DNA from: an uncultured Acidobacteriota bacterium
GTDB lineage: Bacteria; Acidobacteriota; Terriglobia; UBA7540
NCBI GenBank assembly: GCA_937900045.1
Contig: CALCEB010000025.1
Span: 23,586-87,585 of the forward strand
Direction: 5' to 3'
Length of the DNA: 64,000 bases
Each line of letters starts with the position of its first letter. Position 1 is the stretch's first letter. Of the stretch, positions 47,472 through 56,640 are shown piece by piece. The notes beneath the pieces were generated by a model that saw only the letters and a list, made by a program, of their open reading frames with translations, made no database searches and was not told the origin of the DNA. The position numbers were made by a program, and so were the translations under genes.

Positions 47472-47975
47472 TTACGGCTCCCGCGCAACCGAGCTGGAGG
47501 CCGGAGGAGCCACAACAAAATTCCGGGCGAATTCGGATTCCCCAACCTGACGGGAGCCCGGCTCCACGGCGCTCACTTGGACCACTTGTTGGGGAGCGGG
47601 CGGGGCCAATCCCAACTCCTCCCGGGCCAGCGCATCGATCCGTTGGGGATCAGCCATGGCTGCTTTTTCCAGCCGCAGTTGTCTGTTCATCTCTCGAAGG
47701 GTTGCGCTCTCCTTCTTAAGTTCCTCGATCTGGTAGTTCTCCTTTACGCAATCAAAGTGCTGCCAGGCGATGCCTAGAATCGCGCTGAATAGGAGGACGG
47801 CCGTGAGGAGCAGACTGTAGCACTCCCGCTTCTTGTCCGGATCGACTTCCCTTCTCAACCTTGAATTGTCGATGTTTTTTGAGAAGCAGACTTCGGGGAC
47901 GTTGGCGCGTCCGGAAATAGTTTGGTGGCGTGCTCTGCGCCGAGGTGTTGCGACCGGGATTGCTACGGTAGCCAT
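47472..47975 (-). CDS. ftsL: FtsL-like divisome protein
   Basis: The 167-residue protein has one transmembrane helix (~53-71, YSLLLTAVLLFSAILGIAW) followed by a leucine-zipper-like coiled coil (YQIEELKKESATLREMNRQL, then RLEKAAMADPQRIDALA) and EELGLAPP, as in FtsL/DivIC family proteins. FtsL forms the FtsQBL complex that activates FtsWI. Its position between rsmH and ftsI supports the call. The ~45-residue Pro/Val/Ser tail after the coil is longer than usual. Confidence 0.85.
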   Translation of the reverse strand: MATVAIPVATPRRRARHQTISGRANVPEVCFSKNIDNSRLRREVDPDKKRECYSLLLTAVLLFSAILGIAWQHFDCVKENYQIEELKKESATLREMNRQLRLEKAAMADPQRIDALAREELGLAPPAPQQVVQVSAVEPGSRQVGESEFARNFVVAPPASSSVAREP

Positions 47976-48084
47976 GTATCCTGCTCCTAACGCCTATCGG
48001 CGGAAGTACGTTCGTTTATCGTGAACCGGTGAGGCAGAACGTGCTGAGCGCCGGCGACTGACGGTGGATGACTTCTCATGTTCT

Positions 48085-48981
48085 TCAGTCGTTCCTCAAC
48101 TCTCGCGCCCCGCTGATCTTTTCTACGGCTCTCAACTTCGCGCTACGGGAGCGCGAATTGGCCGTTATTTCTGCTGGGGTTGGTCTGCGGATCTTCTTGG
48201 TCAGCAGATTGGCCCGGCCCTCGCGCTGCCATTGTTGAAAGGCTCGCTTAACTTTGCCATCTTCGAGTGAGTGAAAGCTGATCACTACCATCCGGCCGCC
48301 GGGCGCCAGAACGTCGGGCGATCGATCGAGAAATGTGTCCAGATTTCCCATCTCCCGGTTCACGGCCATGCGCAGGGCCATGAAAGTGCGAGTCGCGGGG
48401 TGAATGTGGTGGAGGCCCGTCCGGAGGGGGATTGCTCGCGCCACCACCTGCGCCAGTTGGGTGGTTTTGTGAATCGGACGGGCCTTCATAATGGCTCGCG
48501 CAATGCGGCGCGAGTGGCGCTCCTCTCCAAGTTGAAAAATTAAATCTGCCAATTCAGCCTCTGGTAGATGATTGACCAAATCCGCCGCCGTTCGGGGACA
48601 ACCGGCATCCATTCGCATATCGAGCGGCCCTTCGCGGTCAAAACTGAACCCTCGATCCGCGTCGTCAAGCTGGTTCGAGCTCAACCCCAGATCTGCAATC
48701 AATCCGTCGGCCAAAGGAAGACCGCTTGAGCGGTGAATCTCGGCGATATCGGCGAAATTACCTTGAACGATCACGGCTCTATCCTGAAACGGCGCCAACC
48801 GCTCGCGGGCCTTGGCCACTATCACCGCATCCCAGTCAATGCCGAGAAGTCTCACTTCGCTGGATTCGCGGAGGATGGCCTCGGCGTGCCCGCCTCCATT
48901 CAGTGTCGCGTCGATGTAAGTCCCAGCGGCACGCACCGCCAGGTATTCCAGAACTTCGCTAACCAGAACCGGAACGTGCAT
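48085..48981 (-). CDS. rsmH: 16S rRNA (cytosine-1402 N4) methyltransferase
   Basis: RsmH methylates C1402 in the ribosomal P site. The 298-residue protein starts MHVPVLVSEVLEYLAV, has YIDATLNGGGHAEAIL (SAM motif I), ADLGLSSNQLDDADRGFSF, then EGPLDMRMD and the C-terminal HSLEDGKVKRAFQQW, all RsmH hallmarks. It begins directly at the mraZ stop (TAAATG), giving a coupled mraZ-rsmH pair at the head of the dcw cluster. Confidence 0.97.
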   Translation of the reverse strand: MHVPVLVSEVLEYLAVRAAGTYIDATLNGGGHAEAILRESSEVRLLGIDWDAVIVAKARERLAPFQDRAVIVQGNFADIAEIHRSSGLPLADGLIADLGLSSNQLDDADRGFSFDREGPLDMRMDAGCPRTAADLVNHLPEAELADLIFQLGEERHSRRIARAIMKARPIHKTTQLAQVVARAIPLRTGLHHIHPATRTFMALRMAVNREMGNLDTFLDRSPDVLAPGGRMVVISFHSLEDGKVKRAFQQWQREGRANLLTKKIRRPTPAEITANSRSRSAKLRAVEKISGARELRND

Positions 48982-49422
48982 TTAGATGCCAAGGTCACTG
49001 AGGGTTTTTTGGTCATCTTCCGTCAGTTGGGTCTGTTCCAGGTACTCTTCAAATCGAGCCACGGACCAGACATCCAGACGTTCTAAATATCCAATGACTG
49101 CCACTTCGCTCCGCAACTCAGCGCTCTCTCGAAGCTGCGAGGGAATCAGAACCCGGCCTTGTCCATCCAATCGCGCCGTTTGTCCCCAATAATTGGCGCG
49201 GTCCAGGAACTTCTTCTTGGGGTTGTTCATCGATGGCAATGCCGCCAGCTTTTCCTCAATTTTCCGCCATTCTGGAAATGGGTAAATCCGGGCACACCGG
49301 CCGTCAAGACTTGTGATATAAAAGTCTGGACCATACTTTTCCTCAAGGAGGGCTTTGAACTCGGTCGGTATCTTGAGCCGCCCTTTGACGTCCACGGTGG
49401 CCGTGTGCCTGCCGCGTAGCAT
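48982..49422 (-). CDS. mraZ: Transcriptional regulator MraZ
   Basis: MraZ is an oligomeric double SpoVT-AbrB protein that represses or tunes the dcw operon from repeats in its promoter. The 146-residue protein has two AbrB-like repeats: MLRGRHTATVDVKGRLKIPT and, in the second half, RLDGQGRVLIPSQLRESAEL. Length is typical. Three GTGG repeats at 10-bp spacing lie 63-86 bases upstream of its ATG and overlap a good promoter, consistent with autoregulation. Confidence 0.96.
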   Translation of the reverse strand: MLRGRHTATVDVKGRLKIPTEFKALLEEKYGPDFYITSLDGRCARIYPFPEWRKIEEKLAALPSMNNPKKKFLDRANYWGQTARLDGQGRVLIPSQLRESAELRSEVAVIGYLERLDVWSVARFEEYLEQTQLTEDDQKTLSDLGI

Positions 49423-49484
49423 GATTTATGTCCTGAAATACTTGTCTTGTGTTACCCAATCCGATCGTCTAGAGCTACTTTTTA

Positions 49485-49508
49485 CCACAAATTTCCACTT
49501 CCGGCCAC
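49485..49508 (-). promoter_or_regulatory. putative MraZ operator: three GTGG repeats every 10 bp
   Basis: On the (-) strand, GTGG starts at 49508, 49498 and 49488 (CCAC at 49505-49508, 49495-49498 and 49485-49488 on the + strand), exactly 10 bp apart, with context AGTGGAAATTTGTGGTAAA. A fourth degenerate unit (CTAC) lies at 49475. MraZ is known to bind tandem T/G-rich boxes at one-turn spacing in other bacteria. The repeats lie immediately downstream of the -10 hexamer. Confidence 0.75.
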
Positions 49509-49537
49509 AATATAGGCCGTAACTCTTTTCAAGTCAA
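49509..49537 (-). promoter_or_regulatory. sigma70-type promoter of the dcw cluster
   Basis: The -35 TTGACT (49537-49532) and -10 TATATT (49514-49509) are separated by exactly 17 bases. Predicted transcription start is near 49502, about 80 bases before the mraZ ATG. It overlaps the MraZ boxes. Confidence 0.75.
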
Positions 49538-49944
49538 GGGATTTCTTGAATTTCCGCTAATTATTTTTAGCCGGCAAATAACCACTAGATGTTGTGGTAT
49601 ACCATCTTCAGCTACTCAAGATATTGGGTCGGGGTTGGCCTTGCCCTCCAGATTCTCACCCCTCAAGTGTGGTACAGATACAGATAGTGTTCAACAACTC
49701 CCCCTGATGACGAACCGGGTAAGCTGTGTCTGGAATCGCCTGAATCGGCGCGCGGAGAAAGAGCCAAAAGCAAAGGCAAAAGTCAAAGGAAAGTGAAAAA
49801 GGCGACGGCGAGACTTGCATAGCATAGACAACATTTGGTTTGCCAATGGCACACCTCAGATCTCTTGGCGTGACGGCGCGACAAAGGCCGTACGCTGGGA
49901 TCGGTGGTTCACCGCCCTTCCGGTCTCTCGCGCCAAAGACCCAA
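49538..49944. other. intergenic region between iolC and the dcw promoter
   Basis: No gene is supported. A purine-rich stretch (49755-49800, AAAGCAAAGGCAAAAGTCAA) is of unknown meaning. A 186-codon frame (49656-50216, -) overlaps the end of iolC in another frame and looks spurious. Confidence 0.5.
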
Positions 49945-50913
49945 CTACCTCTTCTTTGGGGCCGGGGAATTCTCGCGCAGGAAGAGAAGAAGCTCAGGAA
50001 GTGTGGGCATGGCTTCAGAACATCCCACTTGCTGGACAACGCAGGCAGCACAGGCATTACCGTAGAGCAGGGACTCTTCCAGAGGCTTCCCCTCGGCCTG
50101 GGCATAAACGAAACCCGCGGCGAACCCGTCGCCTGCGCCGATCGTGCTAGTAACAGTAACGGGAAAAGCCGGGATGTGCACTTGCCTATCTTGAGCGAGC
50201 GCTGTCGCTCCCTCATTCCCCTGCTTCCAGATCACTAGCCTCACTCCTCGCGAGAGTGCGCCGACCGCGATTTCGAACTCCGAGACATGGGAGGATCCAG
50301 GAACCGCGAGCAAGCGAATCTCCGCCGCGTTCGCGATCAGAACGTCAATCCAGGGCCAAGCGGCCATTGCCGACGCTCCGGCGTCCGCGGGAGAATCCCA
50401 GGAAGACGCGCGATAATCCACATCGAAGACAGTCGTGGCGCCTGACTCCTTTGCCAAGCGCAAGGCTCGTAACGTTGCTTCGCGGCTGGGATGGGCGCAG
50501 AGGCTGGTACCGTTGGTGACGAAAAAGGAACATTCACCCAAAGCCTGACCGATGGAATCATTCCATGTAAGGCAGGCATCAACAGGATTGGCACGGTAAA
50601 AAACCTGCTCGAAGCTGTGCGGTGGGGAAACCTCGGTCAGGCAAAGCGACGTATTGTGCCCTCGGACAAATTGGACAAGACTCGTATCAACGTGTTCGTC
50701 CGCAAGCGCAGAAAGCAGAAACTGGCCAATAGCGTCCTCGGAGGTGGCGGCCACCATCCGGACACTGCAGCCTAGGCGTGCCAAGCCCACCGCGATATTT
50801 GCGGAAGAACCACCCAAGCCGCACCGGAAGCGCCGGACACGCTGCAATGGCACATGACGCTCTTCGGAGTAGAGGTCGTAACCAATCCTTCCCAGCACAA
50901 CGATGCGGTGCAT
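49945..50913 (-). CDS. iolC: 5-dehydro-2-deoxygluconokinase, PfkB family (IolC-like)
   Basis: IolC phosphorylates 2-deoxy-5-keto-gluconate in inositol breakdown. The 322-residue PfkB-type kinase starts MHRIVVLGRIGYDLYSEE, with the family GG motif GLGGSSANIAVGLARLG and the C-terminal IGAGDGFAAGFVY holding the catalytic Asp. AGGAGG lies 4 bases before the ATG. It is divergent from iolD across a 415-base region. The IolC assignment rests on the GR.G.DLY motif and the iol neighbours; another sugar kinase cannot be excluded. Confidence 0.82.
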   Translation of the reverse strand: MHRIVVLGRIGYDLYSEERHVPLQRVRRFRCGLGGSSANIAVGLARLGCSVRMVAATSEDAIGQFLLSALADEHVDTSLVQFVRGHNTSLCLTEVSPPHSFEQVFYRANPVDACLTWNDSIGQALGECSFFVTNGTSLCAHPSREATLRALRLAKESGATTVFDVDYRASSWDSPADAGASAMAAWPWIDVLIANAAEIRLLAVPGSSHVSEFEIAVGALSRGVRLVIWKQGNEGATALAQDRQVHIPAFPVTVTSTIGAGDGFAAGFVYAQAEGKPLEESLLYGNACAACVVQQVGCSEAMPTLPELLLFLRENSPAPKKR

Positions 50914-51083
50914 CCATCCTCCTGGAGCCGCAGGATGATTGGCAAGGGTATCCGGACCCTCCCAACTTGTCAATGGTATCCCAAAACGTTACGGCAGAAG
51001 GGGACGCGGCAAGCGCGGATCCGCGGGTGAGCCACAACAGGTAAGGTTCATTTTACCGCCAGTCCTGATCTTTATGTTTCTTC

Positions 51084-51112
51084 TTGACAAGAGAAATTGA
51101 TGCGGATAGAGT
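51084..51112 (+). promoter_or_regulatory. candidate promoter for the iolDBGE genes
   Basis: A consensus -35 TTGACA (51084-51089) and a weaker -10 TAGAGT (51107-51112) are spaced 17 bases apart, about 215 bases upstream of iolD. No clear inverted operator repeat was seen around it. The remainder of 50914-51328 shows no gene. Confidence 0.45.
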
Positions 51113-51328
51113 TTTCTCCGTTGAACCCGAATCGATCTGGGTTCACTGGCAGCCAGCGAAGTGTCCTTGCCGTTTGGAAGGCTTTCCCGCTGCTTCTGGT
51201 ATTTCGCGGCAGGCCCGGTTCGGTCCCAGGTTTTGTTTTTACCCCCCAGGGGCAGCTCGCAAGGGCTGCCCCGCCCCCTCTGCGCAAGCTGAGCGGATCT
51301 GGCTTGTAAGAAGAGAGTGTCCGCCATC

Positions 51329-53182
51329 ATGACCCAAAAACTCACCACAGCTCAAGCCACGATCCAATTCCTGAAGCGTCAATTCGTGAAGAGGGATGGA
51401 AATGAGAGGCCATTTTTCGCTGGTTGCTTCGGAATCTTCGGGCATGGCAATGTCGCTGGCCTGGGTGAAGCTCTGCTCGAAAATCCAGATCTGCCCTTTT
51501 ACCTTTGCCGCAACGAACAGGCCATGGTGCACACGGCTGCGGCTTTTACCAAGATGAGCAACCGGCTCCGGTCGCTCATCTGCACGACTTCGATCGGACC
51601 CGGAGCTACTAACATGCTGACGGGCGCCGCGGCGGCCACGGTCAACCGGCTCCCGGTTCTGCTTTTGCCGGGAGACATCTTTGCGCGGCGTAATGTAGCT
51701 CCGGTCCTCCAGCAGCTCGAGTCGTCGTCCACGCAGGATATTTCCGTCAATGACTGTTTCCGTCCGGTGTCCCGGTACTGGGACCGGATTGAGCGTCCTG
51801 AGCAAATCCTGACCGCCCTTCCCGAAGCCCTGCGCGTTCTCACGTCCGCGTCCGAAACCGGCGCGGTGACGGTGGCCATGCCGCAAGACGTCCAAGCGGA
51901 ATCGTTCGAATTCCCCGAAGAATTGTTTGAGAAGCGTGTCTGGGTTGTGCAGAGGCCGCGGGGCGACCGGGAGATGCTCCGCGCCGCCGCCGCTGCGGTG
52001 CGTTCCGCAAAAAAGCCCATCGTGGTGGCGGGCGGCGGCGTGATTTACTCTGAGGCGACAGAGGCTTTGTCACGTTTTGCAGCTCAGACCGGCATCGCAG
52101 TGGTAGAAACCCAGGCAGGGAAAGGCTCTCTGTGCTTTGACCATCCACAAGAGCTGGGGGCCGTCGGCGTGACCGGGACGCCGGGAGCCAACATCCTGGC
52201 CCGTGAGGCAGACCTCGTGATCGGCGTTGGAACTCGCTACAGCGATTTCACCACAGCATCCAAGACGGCCTTCCAAAATCCGGCTGTGAAGTTCGTGAAC
52301 ATCAACGTCGCCGAATTTGACGCCTTCAAGCATTCCGGACTGGCGCTGGTGGCGGATGCCCGGGAGTCGTTGCAGGAACTGGCCGCCGCACTCCAGGGCT
52401 ATCGCGTGGATGAGACCTATCGGGAGCGAGCCTGTCGCTTCCGCGAGGAATGGGAGCGCGAGGTGGACCGGATTTATAACCTTCGCCACGGCCCGCCGGT
52501 GAGCCAGGGCGAAGTGATTGGAGTGGTGAATGCGGTTTCACAGCCGAAGGACGTTGTGGTGTGCGCGGCGGGCAGTTTGCCTGGTGACCTCCATAAGCTC
52601 TGGCGAACCCGCGATCCCAAGGGATATCACCTCGAATACGGTTACTCCACGATGGGCTATGAGATTGCCGGCGGGTTGGGAGTAAAAATGGCCGATCCCG
52701 GGCGCGAGGTCTTCGTGATGGTGGGCGATGGATCTTACCTGATGATGGCCCAGGAAATTCATACCGCCGTGCAGGAAGGATATAAGCTCAATGTGGTGGT
52801 CTTGGACAGTCATGGCTTCAAGAGCATTGGTGGACTGAGCCGTTCTGTGGGATGCGAGGGTTTCGGCACGCATTACCGCTTCAGGACCAACGGCCAACTC
52901 GCAGGAGATACCGTCCCCGTGGATTTTGCTGCCAATGCCCGGAGCCTTGGCGCCCGGGCGAGGCAAGTGCGAACCTTTGATGAATTGAAGGAGGCCTTGG
53001 AAGAATCGCGGTCAAGTAGCCAAACCATGGTGACGGTTGTTGAAGTGGACAGCACGGTTAACGTACCGGGTTATGAGTCCTGGTGGGATGTTCCGGTTGC
53101 GGAAGTGTCCGGGCTGGAGCCGGTGCGGGCGGCCAGGAAGGATTATGAGCAAGCCCGCAAGAAAGAACGCTACTTTTTCTAG
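51329..53182 (+). CDS. iolD: 3D-(3,5/4)-trihydroxycyclohexane-1,2-dione hydrolase
   Basis: IolD opens the ring of trihydroxycyclohexane-dione to 5-deoxy-glucuronate, a ThDP-dependent step of inositol catabolism. The 617-residue protein has the three-domain ThDP fold: N-terminal YLCRNEQAMVHTAAAF with the catalytic Glu, a central Rossmann-like domain (PIVVAGGGVIYSEA) and the C-terminal ThDP motif VMVGDGSYLMMAQEI. The family-typical GCFGIFGHGNVAGLGEAL at the start and WWDVPVAEVS near the end fit IolD. I use ATG 51329; a GTG at 51317 is also possible. Confidence 0.95.
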   Translation: MTQKLTTAQATIQFLKRQFVKRDGNERPFFAGCFGIFGHGNVAGLGEALLENPDLPFYLCRNEQAMVHTAAAFTKMSNRLRSLICTTSIGPGATNMLTGAAAATVNRLPVLLLPGDIFARRNVAPVLQQLESSSTQDISVNDCFRPVSRYWDRIERPEQILTALPEALRVLTSASETGAVTVAMPQDVQAESFEFPEELFEKRVWVVQRPRGDREMLRAAAAAVRSAKKPIVVAGGGVIYSEATEALSRFAAQTGIAVVETQAGKGSLCFDHPQELGAVGVTGTPGANILAREADLVIGVGTRYSDFTTASKTAFQNPAVKFVNINVAEFDAFKHSGLALVADARESLQELAAALQGYRVDETYRERACRFREEWEREVDRIYNLRHGPPVSQGEVIGVVNAVSQPKDVVVCAAGSLPGDLHKLWRTRDPKGYHLEYGYSTMGYEIAGGLGVKMADPGREVFVMVGDGSYLMMAQEIHTAVQEGYKLNVVVLDSHGFKSIGGLSRSVGCEGFGTHYRFRTNGQLAGDTVPVDFAANARSLGARARQVRTFDELKEALEESRSSSQTMVTVVEVDSTVNVPGYESWWDVPVAEVSGLEPVRAARKDYEQARKKERYFF

Positions 53183-53263
53183 CCATGATCGCATTACCGA
53201 TCGCGCTTCGGCAGGATCTCGAATGCATTCGGGAATAGCACTTCACTGGGCTGAAAGGTTTCC

Positions 53264-54136
53264 ATGCAGGGAAATGGGTACATCGGCGAGGTTTTATATC
53301 ACTCTGAACCTATTCCAAGCGATAAGTCCGGAACTCTGGTTTCCGTCGCCCGCGCCCAAGCAGGCTGGCAAACTATCAGTTTTTCGGTTCGCCGTCTGCT
53401 GAAGGGTCAGTACCGGCAAGGGAACACCGGCCCGGAGGAAGCCGCTTTCGTGATATTGGGAGGCAAGTGCTCAGTCGACTGGGGTAAAGGGCCGGGAATC
53501 ATTGGACACCGGGCCAACGTCTTCAGTGGCTACCCTTATGCTGCGTATCTCCCCGCTCACACCGCTTTTGAGATTTCGGCTGAGACGGATTGCGAATATG
53601 CGGATTGCCGCGCGCCCTCCGAAGCTCGCCTCGAACCGCGAATCATCACTCCCGGTGACGTCCGCCTGGAAATTCGAGGCGGCGGGAACGCCACGCGGCA
53701 GATTCTGGATGTCATCCGCCCGGAGTTTCCCGCCGACCGTCTGCTGATCTGCGAAGTCTACACGCCGAGCGGCAACTGGTCGAGCTATCCTCCGCATAAG
53801 CATGACGTTCACAATATGCCCTTCGAGGCTGATCTGGACGAAACCTACTATTACCGGATCGACGGCGCTGAGGGCTATGCTTTCCAACGGCTCTACGATG
53901 GCGCCGGCTCGCGGGACCAAACACTTAAAGTTACCGACGGGGATTTGGTGTTGATCAAAGATGGATATCATCCCGTGGTGGCGGCATACGGCTATAACGT
54001 CTATTACCTGAACGTCTTGGCCGGCAGCGCCCGTTCTTTCGCCGCAAGCGACGACCCGCGTTTTGCCCATCTCCGCAAATCCTGGCCGGCCCCGGACCCA
54101 CGAGTCCCACTCATCCACCCCGGGAAGGCGCAATAA
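53264..54136 (+). CDS. iolB: 5-deoxy-glucuronate isomerase
   Basis: IolB isomerises 5-deoxy-glucuronate to 2-deoxy-5-keto-gluconate, the IolC substrate. The 290-residue bicupin protein has the metal-site motif SSYPPHKHD..NMPFEADLDETYYYR, typical of IolB, and YNVYYLNVLAG near the C-terminus. Length matches the family (~270-300). It follows iolD by 81 bases on the same strand. Confidence 0.93.
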   Translation: MQGNGYIGEVLYHSEPIPSDKSGTLVSVARAQAGWQTISFSVRRLLKGQYRQGNTGPEEAAFVILGGKCSVDWGKGPGIIGHRANVFSGYPYAAYLPAHTAFEISAETDCEYADCRAPSEARLEPRIITPGDVRLEIRGGGNATRQILDVIRPEFPADRLLICEVYTPSGNWSSYPPHKHDVHNMPFEADLDETYYYRIDGAEGYAFQRLYDGAGSRDQTLKVTDGDLVLIKDGYHPVVAAYGYNVYYLNVLAGSARSFAASDDPRFAHLRKSWPAPDPRVPLIHPGKAQ

Positions 54137-54230
54137 CCAACCTGTCAGCAAACATCCTTGTCGGCAGTGGTGATTCTTGATTGTTGTATCGGGGGCCTGC
54201 GGCCGCCGGGGTTGAATTCTCAATGGGTTT

Positions 54231-54277
54231 CGGCGCTCCCTGTCGGGACAAGGCCGGAGCGCCGCTACAGCAAACTG
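54231..54277. repeat. palindromic repeat between iolB and iolG-like gene
   Basis: CGGCGCTCCCTGTCGGGAC and GCCGGAGCGCCGCTACAGCA belong to the same palindromic family as 5468-5538. It sits in the 271-base gap of the iol operon. Confidence 0.65.
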
Positions 54278-54407
54278 TATCACGAACCCATTGTCTTGAT
54301 TCTTGAAGCGGTTCAAGGTAGTCTGCTTGACGGGTATCGAATCGTTTTGGGACGGCATCCCCTGCTTCGCGCAATCTTGAAAACCGAGAAAAAGAAAAGG
54401 AACGGAC

Positions 54408-55409
54408 GTGGCCATCGAAATAGGAATGATCGGAGCGGGCGAAATCGCCCAGACTCATGCCGGAATCCTGTCAGAGGATTCCCGGGTACGAATCGGCACA
54501 GTTTTCGACGCGCGGCCCGAGCGTGCTGAAGCTCTGGCCGCGCGGCACGGCGCGCAACGGGGCGATACCCTCGACGAAGTTTTGGAAAAAAGCAACGCCG
54601 TTTTCATCTGCACTCCGAATACCACCCACGCCGGTCTCGCCCTGAAAGCGGTCGCGGCAGGGAAGAACGTCTTCTGCGAGAAACCGTTCGCCCTCACCCT
54701 GAATTCGGCGCGCGAGGTGCGCAACGCCGCCCGGAAGGCCAAGGTCCATTTTCAGGTGGGCCACAACCGCAGATTCGCACCCGTCTACAAAGCCCTCCAG
54801 CAGGCTATCCGCGAAGGGCGCCTGCTGCCGTTATCGGTCCATGCCAAGATGAACCGCGGCGAGTTGGTTCATCCTCCGTGGGTAGGTGACGGAGAATTCA
54901 CGGGCGGATTCCTCTATGAAACGCCTGTTCACATCTTTGACCTGCTGCGTTTTTTCTTTGGCGAAGTGGATTGGGTTCAGGTGGCGGCGCGGGCCCACCA
55001 AAACGAGGAGCTGGACGATTTCTCGATCTTGCTCTCCTTTGAATCCGGCCTCCAGGCGACGTTGAAGACCTACGCTCATGCAAGCTGGCATTTTCCCTTT
55101 GAGCGGATTGAGGTCTACGGCCGCCACTCGACTTACGAAACTTTTGAAATGGAGCGATTGGCCTACACCGCATCTCTCCAGACGGAAACCGTGACGCTGG
55201 ATTTTGGATTGCGCCCGAGAAATGAAAAGTGGGGATACGCCGAGCAAGACCGGCTCTTCGTAGATGCCTTGGAAGGCCGTGGGAATTGCCCCGTCACTGC
55301 CGAAGATGGCTATTGCGTCGTAGAGCTGATCGAGGCGTGTTATGAAAGCGCGAGAAAAAAGCAGGTGGTGCGGTTGGATTCCGGCGTCAAGGCCGGGAAG
55401 ACTGACTGA
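54408..55409 (+). CDS. Gfo/Idh/MocA-family dehydrogenase, IolG-like
   Basis: The 333-residue oxidoreductase has an N-terminal NAD(P) Rossmann motif (IGMIGAGEIAQTH), the family CEKPFALT motif with catalytic Lys and the C-terminal alpha/beta domain with GGFLYETPVHIFDLLRFFFG. In this genomic setting the likely reaction is oxidation of myo-inositol or a related inositol to an inosose (IolG role). Sequence alone cannot separate IolG from other family members such as scyllo-inositol dehydrogenases. The GTG start has GGAAC upstream. Confidence 0.85.
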   Translation: MAIEIGMIGAGEIAQTHAGILSEDSRVRIGTVFDARPERAEALAARHGAQRGDTLDEVLEKSNAVFICTPNTTHAGLALKAVAAGKNVFCEKPFALTLNSAREVRNAARKAKVHFQVGHNRRFAPVYKALQQAIREGRLLPLSVHAKMNRGELVHPPWVGDGEFTGGFLYETPVHIFDLLRFFFGEVDWVQVAARAHQNEELDDFSILLSFESGLQATLKTYAHASWHFPFERIEVYGRHSTYETFEMERLAYTASLQTETVTLDFGLRPRNEKWGYAEQDRLFVDALEGRGNCPVTAEDGYCVVELIEACYESARKKQVVRLDSGVKAGKTD

Positions 55410-55451
55410 TTTCTCAATGCCAAAAGCAATGCAAGGACTCGAACCATTCCG

Positions 55452-56393
55452 ATGAACAACGATCGGCCCAAAATTCAATTCGCTTCCGCACCCGTCAGTT
55501 GGGGCGTGCAGGATTTTCGTGACGTCGCATGGGATCAACCCTGGCAGCAAGTGCTCGATGAGATTGCAGCAGCCGGATATCAGGGGACAGAACTTGGCCC
55601 CTACGGCTTTTATCCAGCAAACCCGGCACCACTCGAACCCGCCCTCCAATCCCGCAAGTTGGCGATGCTCTCCGCCTTTGTTCCCGTGCCTCTATCTGAA
55701 CCGGCCCTTGCGGGCCAAGCCATCGATCACGTCAGAAAGGTTGGGAAAGTACTTGAGGCCTTGAGAGCGCCAGTTCTCGTGCTTTCCGACGCCCAGACGC
55801 CGGACCGGCAGCGGATCGCAGGCCACGTGCCCGCCGATGGCAGGGCTTCACTCCATGCGGAGCAGTGGCAACATCTGAAGAGAGTCCTCCATGAAATCGA
55901 AAACGTAGCTGGCGAATTCGGGTTGTCTGCCGTTTTCCACCCTCACGTGGCTACCCACATCGAAACACCAGCGGAGGTCGAAAAGCTCTTTGAGACGATC
56001 TCCGGGACGAAGATTGGATTGTGCCTGGATACGGGACACTGCGTCTACGGGGGTGGCGATCCTGTTGAAGAAGGCAAGAAATACCGGACCTTGCTGCGGT
56101 ACGTTCACATTAAAGACATCCATGCGGAGACGCTTGGCGAAGCAAGGCGTAGGGGCCTGACCTTCGCAGAAGCGGTTGCGCAAGGCGTGTTCTCCCAGAT
56201 TGGCAAGGGGTGTATCTACTTCCCTGCATTCTTCCGGTTGCTCAGAGAAATTGGATATACCGGATGGGCCATCGTTGAGCAGGACGTCGAGTACGGTAAG
56301 ACCATGGCGCCGCCGGTCGAAAGTATGAAAACAGGTTTGGATTATCTGAAGGACGTTGTCTCTAGGGTTGAGGCGGAAGCCTCCGCTGAATAG
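55452..56393 (+). CDS. iolE: myo-inosose-2 dehydratase (IolE-like)
   Basis: IolE dehydrates 2-keto-myo-inositol to the dione that IolD hydrolyses. The 313-residue AP-endonuclease-2-like TIM-barrel protein begins with APVSWGVQDF and GYQGTELGPYGF, hallmarks of inosose dehydratase, and has metal-ligand segments FHPHVATHIET, CLDTGHCVYGG, HIKDIH and EQDVEY. It follows the IolG-like gene by 42 bases. Together iolC, D, B, G-like and E cover four of the central steps; the IolJ aldolase and IolA are not in the window. Confidence 0.92.
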   Translation: MNNDRPKIQFASAPVSWGVQDFRDVAWDQPWQQVLDEIAAAGYQGTELGPYGFYPANPAPLEPALQSRKLAMLSAFVPVPLSEPALAGQAIDHVRKVGKVLEALRAPVLVLSDAQTPDRQRIAGHVPADGRASLHAEQWQHLKRVLHEIENVAGEFGLSAVFHPHVATHIETPAEVEKLFETISGTKIGLCLDTGHCVYGGGDPVEEGKKYRTLLRYVHIKDIHAETLGEARRRGLTFAEAVAQGVFSQIGKGCIYFPAFFRLLREIGYTGWAIVEQDVEYGKTMAPPVESMKTGLDYLKDVVSRVEAEASAE

Positions 56394-56530
56394 CCCAGAC
56401 AACTCGCCGGATATCCATCCCGCTAGTTCCATTCGTCGGCCATTACCTTGGCCGCGAGAACCCCAAGTCCCTTTTCATGGGATAATTCCCCTCCCTGCCT
56501 CATGCCGGGCTTCCCGCCGTCCGATGATTC

Positions 56531-56640
56531 GGTAGTGTCTCAGTTTCTTTGCTGTAGCGGCGCTCTATGAGCGCCGGAAACCGTTGAGGATACAAGTTCG
56601 GCGCTCATAGAGCGCCGCTACAGCAAACTGCGTCACTACC
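56531..56640. mobile_element. MITE-like element with ~45-bp inverted ends and 8-bp target duplication
   Basis: The left end GGTAGTGTCTCAGTTTCTTT continues into GCTGTAGCGGCGCTCTATGA; the right end read on the complement is GGTAGTGACGCAGTTTGCTG, then TAGCGGCGCTCTATGA. The arms match over about 45 bp with two substitutions and a 3-base gap, around a ~22-base loop. GATGATTC stands directly before (56523-56530) and directly after (56641-56648) the element, an exact 8-bp duplication. There is no coding capacity. A solo left end lies at 18408-18440 and a diverged copy at 20940-21037. Confidence 0.9.

Noticed and set aside
55433..55452. Possible tRNA T-arm (GGACTCGAACC)
   Set aside because: No acceptor, anticodon arm or complementary stem is found around it; a chance match before iolE.
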